Source of the DNA: Bacillota bacterium
GTDB taxonomy: Bacteria > Bacillota > Clostridia > Oscillospirales > Acutalibacteraceae
Length of the DNA: 13,122 nucleotides
NCBI GenBank assembly: GCA_029007015.1
Contig: JAQXHB010000110.1
Span: forward strand, 1 to 13,122
Direction: 5' to 3'
Shown: in pieces, positions 1-6,285 of the stretch
How positions within the stretch are numbered: position 1 is the stretch's first letter
How the letters are laid out: every line of letters begins with the position of its first letter
The notes under the pieces: model-generated
What the model was told of the DNA's origin: nothing
The model's database searches: none
The model's input: the letters and a program-made list of their open reading frames with translations, nothing else
Position numbers and translations under genes: made by a program

Positions 1-174
1 TCCACCAACCGATGACTGCACATCACTGCTGACCAACCCGCCCGATGAACTGCTGTCGGCTGAAGTGGTACTGGCGGAGAAAATGCGCCGATTATCCAGG
101 AACAAAAAGACATTGATACACACGCTGATTAGCAGCAGTGCTGAAATAACGGTATTGACAATCCGACCTCTCAT
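1..174 (-). CDS. N-terminal part of an unidentified membrane-anchored or secreted protein (runs off left edge)
   Basis: An open frame of 58 codons starts at the ATG at 174-172 and is still open at the window edge. A strong ribosome binding site (AGGAGGT) lies 7-8 bases upstream and overlaps the end of znuB, so the frame is very probably translated and coupled to the zinc operon. Residues 1-5 are charged (MRGRI). Residues 6-25 form one hydrophobic helix with no lipobox cysteine, so it is a signal anchor or signal peptide. Residues about 31-58 are rich in Ser, Gly and Thr, like an extracytoplasmic linker. The functional domain lies outside the window and I do not recognise the family. Its place as the last visible gene of the znu operon suggests an extracytoplasmic role, possibly in metal handling, but that is inference. 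Confidence 0.7.
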   Translation of the reverse strand, partial: MRGRIVNTVISALLLISVCINVFLFLDNRRIFSASTTSADSSSSGGLVSSDVQSSVGG

Positions 175-181
175 AAAAGCG

Positions 182-1018
182 CTACCTCCTGACAATACGG
201 CGGGCAATGAATGACACAGCCCAAAAGATTATAAATACGCACAGGTTTGTAAGCACAATAGCCGCGCCGGTCGGGATAGAAAGAATAAACGACACAAGCA
301 TACCGGCCACAACGCAAACGGCCGCGACGATGACCGAGCATATTTCCACACTGCGGTAACTGCGACAAACACGCATAGCCGTCAGCGGCGGGAAAATTAT
401 CAGACTCGATATGAGCAGAGCACCTATCATGCGCATGCCGATAACGATTGTAACTGCGGTCAGCACGGCTATTATCATGTTGTAAAGTCCGCTTCTGTTG
501 CCGGTTGCAGTAGCAAACTTTTCATCAAATGTTATAGCGAAGATTCGATTGTGCATTATAATATACAGCATGATGACCACGGCGGCCAAAACTATGCTTA
601 TAATAACATCACCCTTGGTCAGAGTCAATATACTGCTGCCGAACATATAGTCGGAAATGTCAACATTCATGCCGCCACCGAGGCTGATGACGATGACGCC
701 TATTGCCAACGCACTGCTTGAAATAAGAGCGATAGCCGCGTCGCCGCCAATGCCACGCTCGCTGATTCGCAAAAGAAAAATCGCGGCAATTATAACTGTG
801 GGGATGCTGAGCGCGAGCGGGGCCACGCCAACGGTCATTGCTACAGCCATCACACCGAAGCCGACATGGGACAGCCCGTCTCCTATCATTGAGTAGCGCT
901 TGAGTACCAGACTGACGCCGAGCAGTGCCGCGCACAGTGCCACAGCAATGCCGCCGATGAGGGCATATACGGTAAATGAGGTTGAAAAGAGCATTTTAAG
1001 CAGTTCAGCAGTGTTCAT
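182..1018 (-). CDS. znuB: Zinc/manganese ABC transporter permease, ABC-3 (ZnuB/TroC) family
   Basis: This 278-residue polytopic membrane protein is of usual length for the ABC-3 permease family, which forms the channel of zinc or manganese importers. Hydrophobic segments cover nearly the whole protein. Typical family features include the early LLGVSLVLKRYSMIGDGLSHVGFG stretch (residues about 32-55; the DGLSH motif faces the ATPase) and the late region LLISSLIIFPPLTAM. The start ATG at 1018-1016 has a GAGGAG ribosome binding site and lies 14 bases inside the end of the ATPase gene, so translation is probably coupled. It would pair with the ATPase at 1005-1718 and the lipoprotein receptor at 1718-2641. 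The adjacent Fur-family gene and operator favour zinc as substrate, but manganese cannot be excluded from sequence alone. Confidence 0.93.
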   Translation of the reverse strand: MNTAELLKMLFSTSFTVYALIGGIAVALCAALLGVSLVLKRYSMIGDGLSHVGFGVMAVAMTVGVAPLALSIPTVIIAAIFLLRISERGIGGDAAIALISSSALAIGVIVISLGGGMNVDISDYMFGSSILTLTKGDVIISIVLAAVVIMLYIIMHNRIFAITFDEKFATATGNRSGLYNMIIAVLTAVTIVIGMRMIGALLISSLIIFPPLTAMRVCRSYRSVEICSVIVAAVCVVAGMLVSFILSIPTGAAIVLTNLCVFIIFWAVSFIARRIVRR

Positions 1019-1718
1019 CCTTATGCTCCTCTCCCATCATACATTTGCACAAATCGGTTTTCATGTAATCGGCAACACTGCCGCAAAACTCCATGCGACG
1101 GTTCATGTGAATGACCCTATTCGCCTGATTAACGGCGCCGTGAATATCATGTGACACCATCAGGATAGTCATACCGCGCTCGGTATTGAGCCGTTTGATG
1201 ATAGAATAGAGTTGTGCCGTAACAACGGGGTCAAGACTGGCCATCGGCTCATCAAGCACCAGCAGACGCTCGCCGGCGCACAGCGCACGCGCCATCAGCA
1301 CGCGTTGCTGCTGACCGCCGGAAAGGTCGCGGTAACTTAATTTTGCAATGTCGCTTATCCCGAGCAGTTGCATATTTTCGGCCGCAATCTGCCTGTCCTT
1401 GCGCGAGTAAAACGGCTTGAGGCCGCAACTCGACAGCCTGCCGGACATAACCACCTCGTGCACAGCGGCCGGAAAGTCGCGCTGTACCGGAGTTTGTTGG
1501 GGCAGATAGCCGATTTGTTTGCGTGTAATGCCGTTAAAATTTATTTCGCCGCTGACCGGCTCAATCAAACCGAGCAGTCCCTTCATCAGGGTGCTTTTGC
1601 CCGTTCCGTTTTCTCCCACAATGCAGACATAATCGCCCTCATCGACCGAAAACGATACATCCTCTACCGCCGGTTTTCGGTCATAATCCATGCACAAATT
1701 TTTTACTTCAATCAACAT
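1005..1718 (-). CDS. znuC: Zinc ABC transporter ATP-binding protein (ZnuC-like)
   Basis: This 237-residue ABC ATPase powers metal import through the permease encoded just downstream. All nucleotide-binding motifs are present: Walker A GENGTGKST (35-43), Q-loop glutamine near 74, signature LSGGQQQR (132-139), Walker B LLVLDE (152-157) and the H-loop histidine H190 in MVSHD. The C-terminus (MMGEEHKDEHC) is short and carries two His and one Cys, which might bind metal, though this is speculative. Its ATG overlaps the znuA stop codon by one base (TAATG), and its own end overlaps znuB by 14 bases, so the three transporter genes are translationally coupled. Assignment to the zinc/manganese branch rests on its neighbours and overall similarity to ZnuC/AdcC proteins. 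Confidence 0.94.
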   Translation of the reverse strand: MLIEVKNLCMDYDRKPAVEDVSFSVDEGDYVCIVGENGTGKSTLMKGLLGLIEPVSGEINFNGITRKQIGYLPQQTPVQRDFPAAVHEVVMSGRLSSCGLKPFYSRKDRQIAAENMQLLGISDIAKLSYRDLSGGQQQRVLMARALCAGERLLVLDEPMASLDPVVTAQLYSIIKRLNTERGMTILMVSHDIHGAVNQANRVIHMNRRMEFCGSVADYMKTDLCKCMMGEEHKDEHC

Positions 1719-2641
1719 TATAATAAACCCTTTTCAAGATTATCGGCATTTTGATTCATCAGGCTGATGTAAGTCACACCGGCATTAAAATCGTCAAGCG
1801 ATAGATTGTGGCACGAGTGAAGCAACAGCATATCGCACCCCGTCTCGCTCACGACCGTTTTCGCTACGCGCGGCTCAACCAGTTCCTCATAATAAACGCA
1901 CGGCACGCCGTCAGATTTGACCGCGTTAACAATGCGCATCATCTCCGCCGCAGACGGCTCTCCGTCTGCCGAGCAGGATGAATAGGCGGCGATATAGTCA
2001 AACCCGTACCGCTCAAACAAATAGGAAAAGGCAAATCGCCCTGCAAACAGCGCTGTGCGGCGGATTGCACACTCAGAAATGCGGCGAAACCGCGCATCCA
2101 GTTTGTCCAGTTCGGCAATATAGGCGGCGGCATTTTGCTTATAAACCTCTGCCCCCTGCGGGTCAAGTTGGCTCATTTTGTCGGCAATGGCCGACACCAT
2201 TTTTTTGGCGATAATCGGGTCGGTCCAAATGTGTCCGTTATACTGATGATCACCGTGGTCATCGTGGTCATGGTCATCGTGGCTGTTTTCAATCAAATCT
2301 ATTCCGTCATCCAACCGCAAAACGGCTGTGTGAGAAGTATCGATAGTGGCTATAACCGACTCAGCCCAATTCTCCATATACGGACTGACATACAAAAACA
2401 GGTCGCACTGCTGAACGGTCAGCATGTCCCCCGGCGTTGGGTCGTATGAGTGACTCTCGGTGCCCGGACGGAGCAGCATGCTCACCTCTGCTCGGTCGCC
2501 GACAATGGCGCGCGCAAAGTCATACTGAGGAAAAATGGTGCACACCACCTGCAACTTATCACTGTCGCGTTTGGCGGTGCCGCAGCAACAGAACTGCATC
2601 ATAATAACCGCCGTCATCAGCAAGCAAATCAGTTTTTTCAT
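1718..2641 (-). CDS. znuA: Zinc-binding lipoprotein of a metal ABC transporter (ZnuA-like, cluster A-I)
   Basis: This 307-residue extracytoplasmic solute receptor captures Zn2+ and delivers it to the permease. Residues 1-20 form a signal peptide ending in three cysteines (18-20), one of which is probably lipidated, although the lipobox is not classical. The first metal ligand is H64 in GTESHSYDPTPGD. A His/Asp-rich loop follows at 121-132 (H121, H124, H126, H129, H132), then the second conserved ligand H137 in GHIWTDP. The His-rich loop is characteristic of zinc rather than manganese receptors. The position of the usual third histidine reads FAGRFAFSYLFERYG, which resembles a Firmicute subfamily with GDRFPF there, so this is probably a lineage trait and not a defect. 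The start ATG overlaps the upstream regulator stop by four bases (ATGA). Confidence 0.94.
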   Translation of the reverse strand: MKKLICLLMTAVIMMQFCCCGTAKRDSDKLQVVCTIFPQYDFARAIVGDRAEVSMLLRPGTESHSYDPTPGDMLTVQQCDLFLYVSPYMENWAESVIATIDTSHTAVLRLDDGIDLIENSHDDHDHDDHGDHQYNGHIWTDPIIAKKMVSAIADKMSQLDPQGAEVYKQNAAAYIAELDKLDARFRRISECAIRRTALFAGRFAFSYLFERYGFDYIAAYSSCSADGEPSAAEMMRIVNAVKSDGVPCVYYEELVEPRVAKTVVSETGCDMLLLHSCHNLSLDDFNAGVTYISLMNQNADNLEKGLL

Positions 2642-3054
2642 TTTGACTCACCCCCACAGCAGTCGTCACAGCGGCCGTAAAAGACGGTCATACACCCGTC
2701 AACCCTAAATCCGTGCTTATCGGCAATATGTTGAGCCAGAGAGTCAATAGCCTCGCAGTCAATGTGCATCAGGCGCCCGCAGGAGGTGCATTTCAGGTGA
2801 TAATGGCTGTGGCAGTCGCTGCTCTCGCCCACAAACTGATAGCAAGTGGCGCCGTCGGGCAGCGGATACCGCCGCACACTGCCGTCGCTGACCAGCCGGT
2901 CCAGATTGCGATAGACGGTGGTCTGGCCCACATGCAGTCGCTGTGAATAGAGGTAATTCATAATATCGTGCACTGTTACATGCTCGCCCGCACGCTCGAC
3001 CAAGTAGTCGAGGATTATTCCGCGCTGTTTGGTTCTGTAATGCTTGTTTTCCAT
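2638..3054 (-). CDS. zur: Fur-family metalloregulator, probably Zur
   Basis: This protein of 138 residues has the Fur-family layout: an N-terminal winged helix with the recognition-helix motif VGQTTVYRNLDRL, then a dimerisation domain with a regulatory cluster HSHYH and two structural zinc pairs, CTSC and CDDC. I place the start at the ATG at 3054-3052 (MENKHYRTKQRG), which has a GGAGTG ribosome binding site. An in-frame ATG at 3093 is unlikely because its codons would lie in the operator palindrome. It is the first gene of the zinc-import operon and overlaps znuA by four bases, so Zur is a better call than Fur or PerR. It probably represses its own operon when zinc is plentiful by binding the palindrome at 3073-3097. 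Metal specificity is inferred from context. Confidence 0.92.
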   Translation of the reverse strand: MENKHYRTKQRGIILDYLVERAGEHVTVHDIMNYLYSQRLHVGQTTVYRNLDRLVSDGSVRRYPLPDGATCYQFVGESSDCHSHYHLKCTSCGRLMHIDCEAIDSLAQHIADKHGFRVDGCMTVFYGRCDDCCGGESK

Positions 3055-3072
3055 AATAATCACTCCGAATAT

Positions 3073-3097
3073 GAATTTGAAAACCGTTTTCAAATTC
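3073..3097. promoter_or_regulatory. Probable Zur operator (perfect 25-base palindrome)
   Basis: Two 12-base arms (GAATTTGAAAAC and its exact complement) flank one central C. The inner core TGAAAA-N3-TTTTCA matches the TGAAAATnATTTTCA type of Zur box known in actinobacteria and proteobacteria better than the Bacillus Zur box. It lies about +3 to +27 from the predicted start of the zur-znuACB transcript, a position suited to repression. Confidence 0.85.
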
Positions 3098-3106
3098 GAT
3101 AATAAC

Positions 3107-3134
3107 AGTATAGCACAAATAATGCCTTTGTCAA
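3107..3134 (-). promoter_or_regulatory. Sigma-A promoter of zur-znuA-znuC-znuB
   Basis: On the minus strand there is TTGACA at 3134-3129, a 16-base spacer and TATACT at 3112-3107, preceded by TGC as an extended -10. Transcription should start near 3100, just before the palindrome, leaving a leader of about 45 bases before the zur start codon. Confidence 0.85.
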
Positions 3135-3155
3135 GGCTGACTCGCTATTTTTGAC

Positions 3156-3184
3156 TTGCAATCATACATAAACAGACCTATAAT
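3156..3184 (+). promoter_or_regulatory. Sigma-A promoter of the phosphatase-like gene
   Basis: TTGCAA at 3156-3161, a 17-base spacer and a perfect TATAAT at 3179-3184. The predicted start is near 3191, only about 11 bases before the ATG at 3202, so the leader would be extremely short. The promoter diverges from the zur promoter. The Zur palindrome lies about 100 bases upstream of this start and need not control it. Confidence 0.75.
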
Positions 3185-3201
3185 GTATTTGGTGATAATT
3201 G

Positions 3202-3831
3202 ATGAAAACATACAGAATATATTTTATTCGCAATGGACTGACCGAGGACAACCTGACCGGCCGAGTTATCGGTCGCACCGATGTTCCGCTGATACCCGAG
3301 AGCGAGCAAATGCTGACTGCAATGGGTGAAAAGTATATCTACCCAGCGGCTGACGCCTACTTTACGGCACCGCTCACGCGCTGTCATAGGACGGTTGAGT
3401 TGTTATTTCCCGATGCGTCAATAAAGACTGTTGATGACCTGAACGAGTGCGACCTCGGCGACTTTGAGGGCAAGACGGCGGCCGAATTGGCCGATGACGA
3501 CGCTTATCGCAACTGGGTGGGCGGCGATATGGATACCGCTCCTCCTAACGGCGAGAGCACTTCCGCCTTTATGCGCCGTGTTTGCAACGCCTTTAACCGC
3601 ATTGTGCGACAGATGATGTCTGACGGGCTTGAGGACGCCGTCATATGCGCCACCGGCGGAGTGATATCGGCCATTTTGGCTGTTTACGGACTGCCGCAGC
3701 GCAAAATGAGCGACTGGGAGTGCCTTGGCGGCAAGGGATACTGCGCCATCATCGACCCCTCGATTTGGATGCGCGGAGGCATGTTCGAGGTCGCCGGCGA
3801 GTATCCGTTCCTACATGTTGAAGATGAGTAA
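3202..3831 (+). CDS. Histidine-phosphatase-fold protein lacking both catalytic histidines (probable pseudoenzyme)
   Basis: This 209-residue protein aligns by eye with the phosphoglycerate mutase-like histidine phosphatase family. The N-terminal signature reads IRNGLTEDN (R10, N11, G12) where active members have RHG. R60 in the LTRC segment and E89 in LGDFEG are kept. The motif bearing the second active-site histidine reads ICATGGVI, with T151 in place of His. The codons are AAT (3232-3234) and ACC (3652-3654), in an otherwise intact frame of normal length. Loss of the phospho-accepting His and its partner should abolish the usual phosphotransfer, so a binding or regulatory role is more likely. 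The start is the ATG at 3202 after a weak GGTGAT site; a TTG directly before it is less likely. The gene is divergent from the zinc operon. No substrate can be inferred. Confidence 0.85.
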   Translation: MKTYRIYFIRNGLTEDNLTGRVIGRTDVPLIPESEQMLTAMGEKYIYPAADAYFTAPLTRCHRTVELLFPDASIKTVDDLNECDLGDFEGKTAAELADDDAYRNWVGGDMDTAPPNGESTSAFMRRVCNAFNRIVRQMMSDGLEDAVICATGGVISAILAVYGLPQRKMSDWECLGGKGYCAIIDPSIWMRGGMFEVAGEYPFLHVEDE

Positions 3832-3860
3832 AATCGGCTGTGAAGCGTGTCTGTTTTTTA

Positions 3861-3889
3861 TTGACAGAGCACACTCTCAGTGATATAAT
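3861..3889 (+). promoter_or_regulatory. Perfect-consensus sigma-A promoter of the SGNH lipoprotein gene
   Basis: TTGACA at 3861-3866, a 17-base spacer and TATAAT at 3884-3889, with TGA directly before it (extended -10). Both hexamers and the spacing are ideal. The predicted start is near 3896, giving a leader of about 40 bases before the ATG at 3936. The promoter begins 30 bases after the preceding stop codon, so this gene need not depend on readthrough. Confidence 0.88.
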
Positions 3890-3899
3890 ATTAGCGGTT

Positions 3900-3916
3900 T
3901 TAAATGAAACATTTAA
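3900..3916. repeat. Short inverted repeat just after the predicted transcription start; possible operator
   Basis: The sequence TTAAATG-AAA-CATTTAA has seven-base perfect arms and lies at about +5 to +21 of the predicted SGNH lipoprotein transcript. Its AT-rich arms would make a weak RNA hairpin, so a protein-binding site is the more likely role if it has one. It could also occur by chance in AT-rich leader DNA. Confidence 0.35.
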
Positions 3917-3935
3917 CAAATTGGGAGGAACAGAT

Positions 3936-5588
3936 ATGTCAATCAAAAAATTGCTTGCCATGTGCTGTACCGGCGCAATGCTGTTAACATTTGCATCGTG
4001 CGGCGGCAGTGACAGCGGCAGTAGCGGCAGTTCAACCGCATCAAAAACGCAGTCGACTGTTTCATCGTCTACTGTTGCTGTATCGTCGGACAATGTTTCA
4101 TCAGAGTATCAGGCGCCTCAGGCCGATGTCGTCGAGGCTGTCTACCGCAATTCGAGTTATAATAAGAAGGTGAAAAATTTGAAGATACTGCCGGTGGGCG
4201 ATTCACTTTGCTTTGGTCAGGGCGCACTCAGCGGTTGGCGTTACGCTCTGTTTGAGGAGCTTTATTCGGCCGGCGTTACTTTTGAATTTGTCGGCCCGTT
4301 CTCATCGACCCGCGACTACCGCCTGACCAACCGTTACAACAAACATGCCGGCGTCAGCGGACGAACAATCGAGGGCGTTTTAAGCGATTTTAACAATATT
4401 TTCAACCGCGACTTTGACGCTGTCGTTTTAATGATCGGCTATAATAATAAATCAACCATCGACAGTACATACAGTACATATGACCAGTTGATAAATAAGA
4501 TTTATCAAAAAAATCCCAACGCTGTATTGTTTTTGTCTGCAGTCGCCCCCGACATGGGCGGTGACAAACCATTCACCAACTTCAACAAGCATATTGAGGA
4601 GTTGTGCGCTTCGCTGACCAAGTCGGGTAAAAAGGCCTACTACATGCCGATGAACAAGGGCAATTACGATGCCGGCACTTGCTACACCGACTATGTTCAC
4701 TTTAACGAAACAGGCAACCGCACCATCGCCGCCAACATGGCCGATGTCATGACCGATGTTCTGCTGAAGATGAACACCGCCGATTCGTCCTACACTCTGC
4801 CTGTATCACCCACCGGCATCAAACTGGACAAAACTGCTGTTTCGCTGACCGCCGGTATCAACATAAATCAGTCGGTCACTCTGACCGCCACGGTTTCACC
4901 GAACAATGCGGCCGTTAAAAATGTCACATGGATGACCGGCAACAGCAATGTCGCTACTGTCGACGCTTACGGACGGGTGACCGCTGTCGGCCGCGGCAAG
5001 TGCACCATCACAGCCAAGACGCTCGACGGCGGCAAGGCGGCCACATGCGAGGTTACCGTCACCGAGGACACCTCCCCTGCCGCAAGCACCGTGTTCAGCG
5101 ACAGTTTCAGTAGCACCTCCAACTGGACCGGTCACACAAATCACATTTCGGGCAATTCCTTCAACACAACTTGGCAGGATAACGCATCGACATTCAAAAT
5201 CACCACTACCTCATCATATAACGCGACCGATAATTTCGCGCTGAGCATGAGATACTTTGTTTATTCAAACGAAGAAGCAGTTAAGAATAACAACTTTGTA
5301 TCCATGTCATTTGAGAAGTTTGAGTTGCGAGTCGGCGACTGCATGAGAAGTGTAACCCTCTACTACGACGGCAAGGAGATTGGCTCATACACCGCCGCAC
5401 ACCCGACAGTTGAGAAACACACATTCATGCTCCGCTACAACAAGGGCGAGGTTAGCGTGCTCATGTCAGGCGAAACGATAATCACCGCCAAACAAAAGAT
5501 GTCGTCGACCGACAGCACAATCACAATTGTCAACAAGGAAATCAGCCGTTCTGTAACGCTGACTCCGGTTAAACTGGTTAAATTCTAA
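3936..5588 (+). CDS. Lipoprotein with SGNH/GDSL esterase domain, BIG2 Ig-like domain and beta-rich C-terminal domain
   Basis: This 550-residue surface protein is probably a carbohydrate deacetylase or other ester hydrolase anchored to the membrane. Residues 1-22 are a lipoprotein signal with lipobox TFASC (C22). A Ser-rich linker follows to about 57. The SGNH domain (about 80-280) has all four blocks: GDS with nucleophile S90, G139 or G142 in AGVSG, GYN with N170, and DYVH with D252 and H255. The segment GWRYALFEELYSAG followed by FVG resembles family CE3-type acetyl esterases. A bacterial Ig-like BIG2 domain spans about 288-377. Residues 385-550 are beta-rich and may be a jelly-roll carbohydrate-binding module; I cannot name the family. 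The start at 3936 follows GGGAGG. An upstream in-frame ATG at 3840 would bury the signal peptide and precede the promoter, so it is rejected. Confidence 0.88.
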   Translation: MSIKKLLAMCCTGAMLLTFASCGGSDSGSSGSSTASKTQSTVSSSTVAVSSDNVSSEYQAPQADVVEAVYRNSSYNKKVKNLKILPVGDSLCFGQGALSGWRYALFEELYSAGVTFEFVGPFSSTRDYRLTNRYNKHAGVSGRTIEGVLSDFNNIFNRDFDAVVLMIGYNNKSTIDSTYSTYDQLINKIYQKNPNAVLFLSAVAPDMGGDKPFTNFNKHIEELCASLTKSGKKAYYMPMNKGNYDAGTCYTDYVHFNETGNRTIAANMADVMTDVLLKMNTADSSYTLPVSPTGIKLDKTAVSLTAGININQSVTLTATVSPNNAAVKNVTWMTGNSNVATVDAYGRVTAVGRGKCTITAKTLDGGKAATCEVTVTEDTSPAASTVFSDSFSSTSNWTGHTNHISGNSFNTTWQDNASTFKITTTSSYNATDNFALSMRYFVYSNEEAVKNNNFVSMSFEKFELRVGDCMRSVTLYYDGKEIGSYTAAHPTVEKHTFMLRYNKGEVSVLMSGETIITAKQKMSSTDSTITIVNKEISRSVTLTPVKLVKF

Positions 5589-5594
5589 TAAGCG

Positions 5595-5635
5595 AAAAAC
5601 AGCACTCTGTTCGCATTGAACAGAGTGCTGTTTTT
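5595..5635. terminator. Bidirectional intrinsic terminator between convergent genes
   Basis: A perfect 18-bp stem (5595-5612 with 5618-5635) encloses a five-base loop. A-rich bases on the left and a T-run on the right let it work in both directions. It follows the SGNH lipoprotein stop on the plus strand and begins at the stop codon of the pseudouridine synthase gene on the minus strand. Confidence 0.95.
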
Positions 5636-6285
5636 TATTTAAACATATTCCACGGATAGTTTCCGTAATCAGGCTCGGCACTGAACTTCACAGTTTCACC
5701 GCCAAAGTTACACTCAACCTCATGAGACCAAAGTGCGATATCGCACTTTTCCCTGCCGCCGTACCGTCCGTCACCGACGAGCGGCATGCGGCGGTGCGAG
5801 AACTGCACACGAATTTGGTGTGAGCGCCCCGTTATAAGGCAAATTTGCACCAGCGAATAGGTTTGACCGTCACGCTCGGCTGTTGCCAACACTTCGTACA
5901 TCAGGCGCGCTTCTTTCGTTCCTTTGCGCGGCCTTTTGACCACGAATGACTTGTTGGTTCGCGAATCTTTAAACAAATGGTCGCACATCTCGCCGCTGTC
6001 CAGCTCCGGCCGCCCGTGAACCACCGCCAAGTACCGCTTGCGCATGGTCCTATCAGCCACCTGCTGCGACAAATTGGCTGCCGCGGCACGGGTGCGTGCA
6101 TACATCATCACACCGCCCACCGAGCGGTCGAGCCGGTGTACCGTGTAAATGTCCCCGCCGATTTGGTCGGCCAGCACAGCAGGGACACACGGCTCGGCCG
6201 ACATCTCACTGAGAAGTCCGGCCGGCTTAATGCAAACAACATAATCATCGGTGACGGACAGCAATTTTAAGCCATCACACATCAT
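5635..6285 (-). CDS. RluA-family RNA pseudouridine synthase
   Basis: This protein of about 216 residues would isomerise specific uridines in rRNA or tRNA to pseudouridine. The catalytic motif HRLDRSVGGVMMYA is present at residues 50-63, with D53 as the expected catalytic aspartate. The conserved late motif ITGRSHQIRVQFSHRRMPLVGD is also complete. There is no N-terminal S4 domain, so it belongs to the short RluA-type proteins, and the target nucleotide cannot be told. The two adjacent ATGs at 6285 and 6282 both lie just inside the end of the transporter gene, giving a short overlap. The ribosome binding site is poor (TCTGGGCG), so expression probably depends on translation of the upstream gene. 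It is the last gene of the abrB operon and ends at the shared terminator. Confidence 0.9.
   Translation of the reverse strand: MMCDGLKLLSVTDDYVVCIKPAGLLSEMSAEPCVPAVLADQIGGDIYTVHRLDRSVGGVMMYARTRAAAANLSQQVADRTMRKRYLAVVHGRPELDSGEMCDHLFKDSRTNKSFVVKRPRKGTKEARLMYEVLATAERDGQTYSLVQICLITGRSHQIRVQFSHRRMPLVGDGRYGGREKCDIALWSHEVECNFGGETVKFSAEPDYGNYPWNMFK

Noticed and set aside
3055..3093. Longer Zur protein starting at the ATG at 3093
   Set aside because: Its first codons would lie in the operator palindrome and it lacks a ribosome binding site. The ATG at 3054 has GGAGTG and matches the usual Fur-family N-terminus.
3124..3137. Small inverted repeat GCCTT-N4-AAGGC near the zur promoter
   Set aside because: Only five-base arms, overlapping the -35 element, with no support as a separate site. 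It is probably chance.
3840..3935. N-terminal extension of the SGNH lipoprotein from an ATG at 3840
   Set aside because: The extension would place a non-signal stretch before the signal peptide and start upstream of the promoter. The ATG at 3936 has a strong GGGAGG site and a proper lipoprotein signal.
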